Assembly (NCBI GenBank): GCA_032718475.1
Contig: JAUCBJ010005946.1
Location: 18,644 to 82,643 of the forward strand
Source of the DNA: Nemertoderma westbladi
Lineage: Eukaryota > Xenacoelomorpha > Nemertodermatida > Nemertodermatidae
Direction: 5' to 3'
Length of the DNA: 64,000 nt
Shown here one piece after another: positions 24,905 through 38,000 of this stretch; within the stretch, counting starts at the first letter, position 1; each line of letters begins with the position of its first letter. The notes under the pieces are model-generated. The model saw nothing but the letters and a program-made list of their open reading frames with translations. It ran no database searches and was not told where the DNA came from. A program made the position numbers and the translations under genes.

Positions 24905-26255
24905 CTCACATTCACATCCACCTCCCCACATTCCCATCCTCCCGCACTCACATCTTCCCACATCCCCATCCTCCAACACTCACATCTTCCCACATTCCCA
25001 TCCTCCCACACTCATATCTTCCTACATTCCCATCCTCCCACACTCACATCTTCCCACATTCCCATCCTCCCACACTCACATCTTCCCACATTCCCATCCT
25101 CCCACACTCACATCCTCCCACATTCCCATCCTCCCACACTCACATCTTCCCACATTCCCATCCTCCCGCACTCACATCATCCCACATCCCCATCCTCCCA
25201 CACTCACATCTACCCACATTCCCATCTTCCCACACTCACATCTTCCCACATTCCCATCTTCCCACACTCACATCTTCCCACATTCCCATCCTCCCACACT
25301 CACATCTTCCAACATTTCCATCCTCCCACACTCACATCTTCCCACATTCCCATCTTCCCACACTCACATCTTCCCACATTCCCATCTTCCCACACTCACA
25401 TCTTCCCACATTCCCATCCTCCCACACTCACATCTTCCCACATTCCCATCCTCCCACACTCACATCTACCCATATTCCCATCTTCCCACACTCACATTTT
25501 CCCACATTCCCATCTTCCCACACTCACATCGTCCTACATTCCCATCCTCCCACACTCACATCTTCCAACATTTCCATCCTCCCACACTCACATCTTCCCA
25601 CATTCCCATCTTCCCACACTCACATCTTCCCACATTCCCATCCTCCCACACTCACATCTTCCCACATTCCCATCTTCCCACACTCACATCTTCCCACATT
25701 CCCATCTTCCCACACTCACATCTTCCCACATTCCCATCCTCCCACACTCACATCTTCCCACATTCCCATCCTCCCACACTCACATCTACCCACATTCCCA
25801 TCTTCCCACACTCACATCTTCCCACATTCCCATCTTCCCACACTCACATATTCCCACATTCCCATCCTCCCACACTCACATCTTCCAACATTCCCATCTT
25901 CCCACACTCACATCTTCCCACATTCCCATCCTCCCACACTCACATCTTCCCACATTCCCATCCTCCCACACTCACATCTTCCAACATTTTCATCCTCCCA
26001 CACTCACATCTTCCCACATTCCCATCTTCCCACACTCACATCTTCCCACATTCCCATCTTCCCACACTCACATCTTCCCACATTCCCATCCTCCCACACT
26101 CACATCTTCCCACATTCCCATCCTCCCACACTCACATCTTCCAACATTTTCATCCTCCCACACTCACATCTTCCCACATTCCCATCTTCCCACGCTCACA
26201 TCTTCCCACATTCCCATCCTCCCACACTCACATCTTCCCACATTCCATTCTTCCA
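24905..26255 (+). repeat. CT-rich minisatellite, 32-bp unit, about 42 copies
   Basis: The unit is CCCACATTCCCATCCTCCCA followed by CACTCACATCTT. One strand is almost free of G and no frame contains a stop, so long open frames (24864-26306 and 24892-26301, rich in Pro, His and Ser) are artefacts of the repeat. It begins about 130 bp after the metallopeptidase polyadenylation signal. Confidence 0.97.
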
Positions 26256-26364
26256 TCTTCACACAATGCCACCCAATATGTCAAAGGGGGAGCTTCTGTA
26301 GAATAAAGTCGACGGCATCTCATGCCATCGCCGTATTGGCTCAGAGGACGAATTGGCTCACCAG

Positions 26365-28040
26365 CTAACACCACCTAGCCCCACCTGGGTTAAAAAGCAA
26401 TCAGCTAACACCACCAGCCCCACCTGGGTTAACAACCAATCAGCTAACACCACCTAGCCCCATCTGGGAAAACAACCAATCAGCTAACACCACCGAGCCC
26501 CATCTGGGTTAACAACCAATCAGCTAACACCACCAAGCCCCACCTGTGTTAACAACCAATCAGCTAACACCACCAGCCCCACCTGGGTTAACAACCAATC
26601 AGCTAACACCACCTAGCCCCATCTGGGAAAACAACCAATCAGCTAACACCACCGAGCCCCACCTGGGTTAACAACCAATCAGCTAACACCACCAAGCCCC
26701 ACCTGGGTTAACAACCAATCAGCTAACACCAACTAGCCCCACCTCGTTTAACAACCAATCAGCTAACACCAACACCACCTAGCCCCACCTCTGTTAACAA
26801 CCAATCAGCTAACACCACCTATCCCCACCTGGGTTAACAAGCAATCGGCTAACACCACCAGCCCCACCTGGGTTAACAAGAAATCAGCAAATACCACCTA
26901 GCCCCACCTGGGTTAACAAGCAATCAGCTAACACCACCAGCCCCACCTGGGTTAACAAGCAATCAGCTAACACCACCTAGCCCCACCTGGGTTAACAAGC
27001 AATCAGCTAACACCACCTAGGCCCACCTGGGTTAACAACCAATCAGCTAACACCACCTAGCCCCACCTGGGTTAACAAGCAATTAGCTAACACCACCTAG
27101 CCCACCTTGGTTAACAAGCAATCAGCTAACACCACCTAGCCCCACCTGGGTTAACAACCAATCAGCTAACACCACCTAGCCCCACCTGGGATAACAAGCA
27201 ATCAGATAACACCACCAGCCCCACCTCGTTTAACAATCAAACAACTAACACCAACACCACCTAGCCCCAACTGAGTTAACAACCAATCAGCTAACACCAC
27301 CAGCTCCACCTGGGTTAACAAGCAATCAGCTAACACCACCTAGCCCCACCTGGGTTAACAATCAATCAGCTAACACCACCTAGCCCCACCTGGGATAACA
27401 AGCAATCAGCTAACACCACCAGCCACACCTGGGTGAACAAGCAATCAGCTAACACCACCTAGCCCCACCTTGGTTAACAAGCAATCAGCTAACATCACCA
27501 GCCCCACCTGGGTTAACAAGCAATCAGCTAACACCACCTAGCCCCACCTGGGTTAACAAGCAATCAGCTAACACCACCTAGGCCCACCTGGGTTAACAAC
27601 CAATCAGCTAACACCACCTAGCCCCACCTGGATTAACAACCAATCAGCTAACACCACCAGCCCCACCTGGGTTAACAACCAATCAGCTAACACCACCTAG
27701 CCCCATCTGGGAAAACAACCAATCAGCTAACACCACCGAGCCCCACCTGGGTTAATAACCAATCAGCTAACACCACCAAGCCCCACCTGGGTTAACAACC
27801 AATCAGCTAACACCACCAAGCCCCACCTGGGTTAACAACCAATCAGCTAACACCACCTAGCCCCACCTGGGTTAACAATCAATCAGCTAACACCACCAAG
27901 CCCCACCTGGGTTAACAACCAATCAGCTAACACCACCAAGCCCCACCTGGGTTAACAACCAATCAGCTAACACCACCTAGCCCCACCTGGGATAACAACC
28001 AATCAGTTAACACCACCTAGCCCCACCTGTAATAACAACC
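26365..28040 (+). repeat. Minisatellite, about 40-bp unit, about 41 copies, CCAAT-bearing
   Basis: The unit is CAGCTAACACCACCTAGCCC then CACCTGGGTTAACAACCAAT, with 39- and 45-bp variants. Many copies contain AACCAATCAG, a match to the NF-Y CCAAT-box consensus; about half have AAGCAATCAG instead. It lies between the convergent 3' ends of the metallopeptidase and LRRC34 genes. Confidence 0.97.
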
Positions 28041-28045
28041 AATGT

Positions 28046-28863
28046 GGTGGACATTCATTAAGGATATTGGCAGTGAAATCAACAGAGGACTTGCCTAGAA
28101 TGAACTGATATCGTTTTTAAACTCCTTCTTGAACAATGAACATCTCCTCATCCCCTTCAACAGAGGTGTACGGTTAATGGCACCTTAATCGCTAACAGTT
28201 TCTCATGTTCCCTTATCATCAGAGTACAATTGCTTTGATTTTGTTTTTAAGTTTTGTTCTACATTATCTTAATCCACACACAGTGAACTATAAAATGAAC
28301 GAAATCATTGTATGTCTTCACCCGAGTCCAGAATATGTATGTATGGATGGAGGTTGTTGTTATTAATTTTTTATATGTCATCCGAAACATATTGTTTCAC
28401 AGCAAGGAGTTCCAGGACGGTGTGGTTATTGGCAATACTGTTCGTTCAGCCATTAAAGCCATTTGGGTAACCACTGGTTTCTTGAGTGACTGACTCTATT
28501 TGAATTATGTTTAAAGGCATTCCACAATTACTCCAATGGAGTGCCAAAAAATCAACTAGGAAGAGGTTGAGAATGAATCCATAACATGGGGATCCTACTT
28601 AGAGTAAAAGTCACATGCTCCGGTCATATTATTTGCATTGTCGGTGACAATGGCAGTTCAATGGTCGTAGTATCAAACAACCTTCATCTTGAAGGTGAAC
28701 CTCTCCCCAATGAATTAAAAGATAATGAAAAAATTTATGATATCATTGAATGAAGAAACATTATAGAAAAGTTGTATACAGTGTGCAATAAAGTATGCAA
28801 TTTGCTTGTGGATTTCCATAGTAAATTAAAGTTCAATATTTAAAGATGAGTGATAGATCAAGA
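28046..28863. other. Intergenic / LRRC34 3' flank, nothing recognised
   Basis: No supported gene. The 61-codon open frame at 28308 lacks recognisable features. Because LRRC34 stops at 28864 on the - strand, part of this stretch should be its 3' UTR. Confidence 0.5.
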
Positions 28864-29031
28864 TCAAGCATCAACTTCTATTGCGTTAGGTTGAGTAGCT
28901 GGTAGATCAGTAGGTGATTGGATGTTTCCTTCCTCTACCATGCCCTCGCCCTGTGATTGGCCACTCTCTTCAGCATGACGTCTGGCTGCCAGAATTGCCT
29001 CGTTGGTTACTTTAACTTCGTAGTCCACAGG
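28864..29031 (-). CDS. LRRC34: LRRC34 exon 6 (terminal)
   Basis: On the - strand, acceptor GTTTTTCTAG just before 29031; 55 codons and TGA. Begins PVDYEVKVTNEAILAARRH and ends NAIEVDA. The phase-0 join to exon 5 reads NYYTQPVDYE, comparable to the HYYW..TYGE region of the human protein. This exon lies 11.4 kb from exon 5. Confidence 0.85.
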   Translation of the reverse strand, partial: PVDYEVKVTNEAILAARRHAEESGQSQGEGMVEEGNIQSPTDLPATQPNAIEVDA

Positions 29032-32000
29032 CTAGAAAAACAATTTCAATAGAATAGACTATTTATTTCCGCGATTTACATTCCACGACGTCCTAGCATA
29101 GTACGCAGTGAACTTGTTTATCCGTTTTCACCCAAACAACACCGGACTGGAGAAAATCAGCTACGTTATAAACGTATTGTAGAGGATCTCTGACTTCTGA
29201 TTGGTGGAAATTTGCCGGGAGGAAATTATATAGGCCTAAATGATATTCGTTTACTTTTATTATTGAATGGTGACGTTATACAAAGGTATTTATCAAAATT
29301 AGACCCATTTTGTTTTTTATTATTAAATTTGCTGATTTTGGAACAAATTTCATGGTATTAATTTCAATGCATACTATTACTATTATAGATTTATTATAGA
29401 ATTATATATTATTATATACTGCCTACTATTATAGATATCGCTTCTACAGTATTCAGGTAATGGAAATCGGAGCCAATAAATAAACGTTGATTAGTGGAAA
29501 GTATTGCAAGTTCCACCTTGATTTAGTGGATATTGAATTTACATCTCTCGGAGGTCGTGGGTTCAATCCTCGCTGTAATAAAGCGACCAATAGGAGGCGT
29601 GCTACCTGTTTGTAATAAAGCAACCAATATATATGAGGCGTGCTACCTGTGTGTAATAAAGAAACCAATATCTATGACGTGTGCTACTTGTGTGTAATAA
29701 TATAAAGCAACCAATAGGAGGCGTGCTACATGTGTGTAATAAAGCAACCAATAGGAGGCGTGCTACCTGTGTGTGATAAAGCAACCAATACCTATGAGGC
29801 GTGCTACCTGTGTGTAATAAAGCAACCAATATCTATGAGGCGTGTTGTTACCTGTGTGTATTATAGCAACCAATATCTATGAGGCGTGCTACCTGTGTGT
29901 AATAAAGCAACCAATATCAATGAGGCGTGTTACCTGTTTGTAATAAAGCAACCAATGTCTATGAGGCGTGTTGTTACCTGTGTGTAATATAGCAACCAAT
30001 ATCTATGAGGCGTGCTACCTGTGTGTAATAAAGCAACCAATATCTATGAGGCGTTCTACCTGTGTGTAATAAAGCAACCAATATCAATGAGGCGTGTTGT
30101 TACCTGTGTGTATTATAGCAACCAATATCTATGAGGCGTGCTACCTGTGTGTAATAAAGCAACCAATATCTATGAGGCATGTTACCTGTGTGTAATAAAG
30201 AAACCAATATCAATGACGTGTGCTACTTGTGTGTAATAATATAAAGCAGCCAATAGGAGGCGTGCTACATGTGTGTAATAAAGCAACCAATATCAATGAG
30301 GCGTGCTACATGTGTGTAATGAAGCAACCAATAGGAGGCGTGCTACCTGTGTGTAATAAAGCAACCAATATCTATGAGGCGTGTTGTTACCTGTGTGTAA
30401 TAAAGAAACCAATATCTATGACGTGTGCTACTTGTGTGTAATAATATAAAGCAACCAATAGGAGGCGTGCTACATGTGTGTAATAAAGCAACCAATATCA
30501 ATGAGGCGTGCTACATGTGTGTAATGAAGCAACCAATAGGAGGCGTGCTACCTGTGTGTAATAAAGCAACCAATATATATGAGGCGTGCTACCTGTGCGT
30601 AATAAAGCAACCAATATATATGAGTCGTGCTACTTGTGTGAAATATAAAGCGACCAATAGGAGGCGTGCTACCTGTGTGTAATAAAGCAACCAATAGGAG
30701 GCGTGCTACCTGTGTGTAATAAAGCAACCAATAGGAGGCGTGCTACCTGTGTGTAATAAAGCAACCAATATCAATGAGGCGTGTTACCTGTTTGTAATAA
30801 AGCAACCAATGTCTATGAGGCGTGTTGTTACCTGTGTGTAATATAGCAACCAATATCTATGAGGCGTGCTACCTGTGTGTAATAAAGCAACCAATATCTA
30901 TGAGGCGTGCTACCTGTGTGTAATAAAGCAACCAATAGGAGGCGTGCTACCTGTGTGTAATAAAGCAACCAATATCAATGAGGCGTGTTACCTGTTTGTA
31001 ATAAAGCAACCAATGTCTATGAGGCGTGTTGTTACCTGTGTGTAATATAGCAACCAATACCTATGAGGCGTGCTACCTGTGTGTAATAAAGCAACCAATA
31101 TTTATGAGGCATGCTACCTGTATGTAATGAAGCAACCAATAGGAGGCGTGCTACCTGTGTGTAATATGCTACCAATAACTATGAGGCGTGCTACCTGTGT
31201 GTAATAAAGCAACCAATAGGAGGCGGGATACCTGTGTGTAATATGCTACCAATATCTATAAGGCGTGCCACCTGTGTGTAATATGCTACCAATATCTATA
31301 AGGCGTGCTACATGTGTGTAATAAAGCAACCAATAGGAGGCGTGCTACCTGTGTGTAATATGCTACCAATAACTATGAGGCGTGCTACCTGTGTGTAATA
31401 AAGCAACCAATAGGAGGCGGGCTACCTGTGTGTAATATGCTACCAATATCTATAAGGCGTGCTACCTGTGTGTAATATGCTACCAATATCTATAAGGCGT
31501 GCTACATGTGTGTAATAAAGCAACCAATATATATGAGGCGTGCTACCTGTGCGAAATGAAGCAACCAATAGGAGGCGTGCTACCTGTGTGTAATAAAGCA
31601 ACCAATATCAATGAGGCGTGCTACCTGTGTGTAATAAAGCAACCAATATCAATGAGGCGTGCTACCTGTGTGTAATAAAGCAACCAATATCTATGAGGCG
31701 TGCTACCTGTGTGTAATAAAGCAACCAATAGGAGGCGTGCTACCTGTGTGTAATAAAGCAACCAATAGGAAGCGTGCTACCTGTGTGTAATAAAGCAACC
31801 AATATCAATGAGGCGTGCTACCTGTGTGTAATAAAGCAACCAATAGGAGGCGTGCTACCTGTGTGTAATAAAGCAACCAATTGGAGGCATGCTACCTGTG
31901 TGTAATGAAGCAACCAATAGGAGGCGTGATAACTGTGTGTATAATAAAGCAACCAATATATATGAGGCGTGCTACCTGTGTGTAATAAAGCAACCAATTG

Positions 32001-35000
32001 GAGGCGTGCTATCTGTGTGTAATGAAGCAACCAATAGGAGGCGTGCTACCTGTGTTAATAAAACAACCAATAGGAGGCGTGCTACCTCGTATGTAATGAA
32101 GCAACCAATAGGAGGCGTGCTACCTGTGTGTAATAAAGCAACCAATATATATGAGGCGTGCTACCTGTATGTATGTAATGAAGCAACCAATAGGAGGCGT
32201 GCTACCTGTGTGTAATAAAGCAACCAATATATATGAGGCGTGCTACCTGTTTGTAATGAAGCAACCAATAGGAGGCGTGCTACCTGTGTGTAATAAAGCA
32301 ACCAATATCTATGAGGCGTGCTACTTGTGTGTAATATAAAGCAACCAATAGGAGGCGTGCTACCTGTGTGTAATAAAGCAACCAATATATATGAGGCGTG
32401 CTACCTGTATGTATGTAATGAAGCAACCAATAGGAGGCGTGCTACCTGTATGTAATAAAGCAACCAATATCAATGAGGCGTGCTACCTGTGTATAATAAA
32501 GCAACCAATATATCTGAGGCGTGCTACATGTGCGAAATGAAGCAACCAATAGGAGGCGTGCTCCCTGTGTGTAATAAAGCAACCAATATCTATGAGGCGT
32601 GCTACCTGTATGTAATGAAGCAACCAATAGGAGGCGTGCTACCTGTGTGTAATAAAGCAACCAATATCTATGAGGCGTGCTACTTGTGTGTAATATAAAG
32701 CAACCAATAGGAGGCGTGATACCTGTGTGTAATAAAGCAACCAATATATATGAGGCGTGCTACCTGTGTGAAATGAAGCGACCAATATCTATGAGGCGTG
32801 CTACCTGTGTGTAATAAAGCAACTAATATCTATAAGGTGTGCTACCTGTGTGTAATGAAGCAACCAATATGAGGCGTGCTACCTGTGTGTAATGAAGCAA
32901 CCAATAGGAGTCGTGCTACCTGTGTGTAATGAAGCAACCAATAGGAGGCGTTCTACCTGTGTGTAATAAAGCAACCAATAGGAGGCGTGCTACCTGTGTG
33001 TAATAAAGCAACCAATATCTACGAGGCGTGCTACCTGTGTGTAATAAAGCAACCAATAGGAGGCGTTCTACCTGTGTGTAATAAAGAAACCAATAGGAGG
33101 CGTTCTACCTGTGTGTAATAAAGCAACCAATAGGAGGCGTGCTACCTGTGTGTAATAAAGCAACCAATATTTATGAGGCATGCTATCTGTATGTAATGAA
33201 GCAACCAATAGGAGGCGTGCTACCTGTGTGTAATAAAGCAACTAATATCTATAAGGTGTGCTACCTGTGTGTAATGAAGCAACCAATAGGAGGCGTGCTA
33301 CCTGTGTGTAATGAAGCAACCAATAGGAGTCGTGCTACCTGTGTGTAATAAAGCAACCCATAGGAGGCGTGCTACCTGTGTGTAATAAAGCAACCAATAT
33401 CTATGAGGCGTGCTACCTGTATGTATGTAATGAAGCAACCAATAGGAGGCGTGTTACCTGTGTGTAATAAAGCAACCAATATTTATGAGGCATGCTACCT
33501 GTATGTAATGAAGCAACCAATAGGAGGCGTGCTACCTGTGTGTAATATGCTACCAATAACTATGAGGCGTGCTACCTGTGTGTAATAAAGCAACCAATAG
33601 GAGGCGGGCTACCTGTGTGTAATATGCTACCAATATCTATAAGGCGTGCCACCTGTGTGTAATATGCTACCAATATCTATAAGGCGTGCTACATGTGTGT
33701 AATAAAGCAACCAATAGGAGGCGTGCTACCTGTGTGTAATATGCTACCAATAACTATGAGGCGTGCTACCTGTGTGTAATAAAGCAACCAATAGGAGGCG
33801 GGCTACCTGTGTGTAATATGCTACCAATATCTATAAGGCGTGCTACCTGTGTGTAATATGCTACCAATATCTATAAGGCGTGCTACATGTGTGTAATAAA
33901 GCAACCAATATCTATAAGGTGTGCTACCTGTGTGTAATGAAGCAACCAATATGAGGCGTGCTACCTGTGTGTAATGAAGCAACCAATAGGAGTCGTGCTA
34001 CCTGTGTGTAATGAAGCAACCAATAGGAGGCGTTCTACCTGTGTGTAATAAAGCAACCAATAGGAGGCGTGCTACCTGTGTGTAATAAAGCAACCAATAT
34101 CTACGAGGCGTGCTACCTGTGTGTAATAAAGCAACCAATAGGAGGCGTTCTACCTGTGTGTAATAAAGAAACCAATAGGAGGCGTTCTACCTGTGTGTAA
34201 TAAAGCAACCAATAGGAGGCGTGCTACCTGTGTGTAATAAAGCAACCAATATTTATGAGGCATGCTACCTGTATGTAATGAAGCAACCAATAGGAGGCGT
34301 GCTACCTGTGTGTAATAAAGCAACTAATATCTATAAGGTGTGCTACCTGTGTGTAATGAAGCAACCAATAGGAGGCGTGCTACCTGTGTGTAATGAAGCA
34401 ACCAATAGGAGTCGTGCTACCTGTGTGTAATAAAGCAACCCATAGGAGGCGTGCTACCTGTGTGTAATAAAGCAACCAATATCTATGAGGCGTGCTACCT
34501 GTATGTATGTAATGAAGCAACCAATAGGAGGCGTGTTACCTGTGTGAAATAAAGCAACCAATATTTATGAGGCATGCTACCTGTATGTAATGAAGCAACC
34601 AATAGGAGGCGTGCTACCTGTGTGTAATATGCTACCAATAACTATGAGGCGTGCTACCTGTGTGTAATAAAGCAACCAATAGGAGGCGGGCTACCTGTGT
34701 GTAATATGCTACCAATATCTATAAGGCGTGCCACCTGTGTGTAATATGCTACCAATATCTATAAGGCGTGCTACATGTGTGTAATAAAGCAACCAATAGG
34801 AGGCGTGCTACCTGTGTGTAATATGCTACCAATAACTATGAGGCGTGCTACCTGTGTGTAATAAAGCAACCAATAGGAGGCGGGCTACCTGTGTGTAATA
34901 TGCTACCAATATCTATAAGGCGTGCTACCTGTGTGTAATATGCTACCAATATCTATAAGGCGTGCTACATGTGTGTAATAAAGCAACCAATATATATGAG

Positions 35001-38000
35001 GCGTGCTACCTGTGCGAAATGAAGCAACCAATAGGAGGCGTGCTACCTGTGTGTAATAAAGCAACCAATATCAATGAGGCGTGCTACCTGTGAGTAATAA
35101 AGCAACCAATATCAATGAGGCGTGCTACCTGTGTGTAATAAAGCAACCAATATCTATGAGGCGTGCTACCTGTGTGTAATAAAGCAACCAATAGGAGGCG
35201 TGCTACCTGTGTGTAATAAAGCAACCAATAGGAGGCGTGCTACCTGTGTGTAATAAAGCAACCAATATCAATGAGGCGTACCTGTGTGTAATAAAGCAAC
35301 CAATAGGAGGCGTGCTACCTGTGTGTAATAAAGCAACCAATTGGAGGCATGCTACCTGTGTGTAATTAAGCAACCAATAGGAGGCGTGCTACCTGTGTGT
35401 ATAATAAAGCAACCAATATATATGAGGCGTGCTACCTGTGTGTAATAAAGCAACCAATTGGAGGCGTGCTATCTGTGTGTAATGAAGCAACCAATAGGAG
35501 GCGTGCTACCTGTGTTAATAAAACAACCAATAGGAGGCGTGCTACCTCGTATGTAATGAAGCAACCAATAGGAGGCGTGCTACCTGTGTGTAATAAAGCA
35601 ACCAATATATATGAGGCGTGCTACCTGTATGTATGTAATGAAGCAACCAATAGGAGGCGTGCTACCTGTGTGTAATAAAGCAACCAATATATATGAGGCG
35701 TGCTACCTGTTTGTAATGAAGCAACCAATAGGAGGCGTGCTACCTGTGTGTAATAAAGCAACCAATATCTATGAGGCGTGCTACTTGTGTGTAATATAAA
35801 GCAACCAATAGGAGGCGTGCTACCTGTGTGTAATAAAGCAACTAATATCTATAAGGTGTGCTACCTGTGTGTAATGAAGCAACCAATAGGAGGCGTGCTA
35901 CCTGTGTGTAATGAAGCAACCAACAGGAGTCGTGCTACCTGTGTGTAATAAAGCAACCCATAGGAGGCGTGCTACCTGTGTGTAATAAAGCAACCAATAT
36001 CTATGAGGCGTGCTACCTGTATGTATGTAATGAAGCAACCAATAGGAGGCGTGTTACCTGTGTGTAATAAAGCAACCAATATTTATGAGGCATGCTACCT
36101 GTATGTAATGAAGCAACCAATAGGAGGCGTGCTACCTGTGTGTAATATGCTACCAATAACTATGAGGCGTGCTACCTGTGTGTAATAAAGCAACCAATAG
36201 GAGGCGGGCTACCTGTGTGTAATATGCTACCAATATCTATAAGGCGTGCCACCTGTGTGTAATATGCTACCAATATCTATAAGGCGTGCTACATGTGTGT
36301 AATAAAGCAACCAATAGGAGGCGTGCTACCTGTGTGTAATATGCTACCAATAACTATGAGGCGTGCTACCTGTGTGTAATAAAGCAACCAATAGGAGGCG
36401 GGCTACCTGTGTGTAATATGCTACCAATATCTATAAGGCGTGCTACCTGTGTGTAATATGCTACCAATATCTATAAGGCGTGCTACATGTGTGTAATAAA
36501 GCAACCAATATCTATAAGGTGTGCTACCTGTGTGTAATGAAGCAACCAATATGAGGCGTGCTACCTGTGTGTAATGAAGCAACCAATAGGAGTCGTGCTA
36601 CCTGTGTGTAATGAAGCAACCAATAGGAGGCGTTCTACCTGTGTGTAATAAAGCAACCAATAGGAGGCGTGCTACCTGTGTGTAATAAAGCAACCAATAT
36701 CTACGAGGCGTGCTACCTGTGTGTAATAAAGCAACCAATAGGAGGCGTTCTACCTGTGTGTAATAAAGAAACCAATAGGAGGCGTTCTACCTGTGTGTAA
36801 TAAAGCAACCAATATTTATGAGGCATGCTACCTGTATGTAATGAAGCAACCAATAGGAGGCGTGCTACCTGTGTGTAATAAAGCAACTAATATCTATAAG
36901 GTGTGCTACCTGTGTGTAATGAAGCAACCAATAGGAGGCGTGCTACCTGTGTGTAATGAAGCAACCAATAGGAGTCGTGCTACCTGTGTGTAATAAAGCA
37001 ACCCATAGGAGGCGTGCTACCTGTGTGTAATAAAGCAACCAATATCTATGAGGCGTGCTACCTGTATGTATGTAATGAAGCAACCAATAGGAGGCGTGTT
37101 ACCTGTGTGTAATAAAGCAACCAATATTTATGAGGCATGCTACCTGTATGTAATGAAGCAACCAATAGGAGGCGTGCTACCTGTGTGTAATATGCTACCA
37201 ATAACTATGAGGCGTGCTACCTGTGTGTAATAAAGCAACCAATAGGAGGCGGGCTACCTGTGTGTAATATGCTACCAATATCTATAAGGCGTGCCACCTG
37301 TGTGTAATATGCTACCAATATCTATAAGGCGTGCTACATGTGTGTAATAAAGCAACCAATAGGAGGCGTGCTACCTGTGTGTAATATGCTACCAATAACT
37401 ATGAGGCGTGCTACCTGTGTGTAATAAAGCAACCAATAGGAGGCGGGCTACCTGTGTGTAATATGCTACCAATATCTATAAGGCGTGCTACCTGTGTGTA
37501 ATATGCTACCAATATCTATAAGGCGTGCTACATGTGTGTAATAAAGCAACCAATATATATGAGGCGTGCTACCTGTGCGAAATGAAGCAACCAATAGGAG
37601 GCGTGCTACCTGTGTGTAATAAAGCAACCAATATCAATGAGGCGTGCTACCTGTGAGTAATAAAGCAACCAATATCAATGAGGCGTGCTACCTGTGTGTA
37701 ATAAAGCAACCAATATCTATGAGGCGTGCTACCTGTGTGTAATAAAGCAACCAATAGGAGGCGTGCTACCTGTGTGTAATAAAGCAACCAATAGGAGGCG
37801 TGCTACCTGTGTGTAATAAAGCAACCAATATCAATGAGGCGTACCTGTGTGTAATAAAGCAACCAATAGGAGGCGTGCTACCTGTGTGTAATAAAGCAAC
37901 CAATTGGAGGCATGCTACCTGTGTGTAATTAAGCAACCAATAGGAGGCGTGCTACCTGTGTGTATAATAAAGCAACCAATATATATGAGGCGTGCTACCT

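Noticed and set aside
24864-26306. Two open frames of 480 and 469 codons rich in Pro, His, Ser
   Set aside because: They are overlapping frames of a 32-bp repeat that contains no stop in any phase; no start context, splice site or homology.
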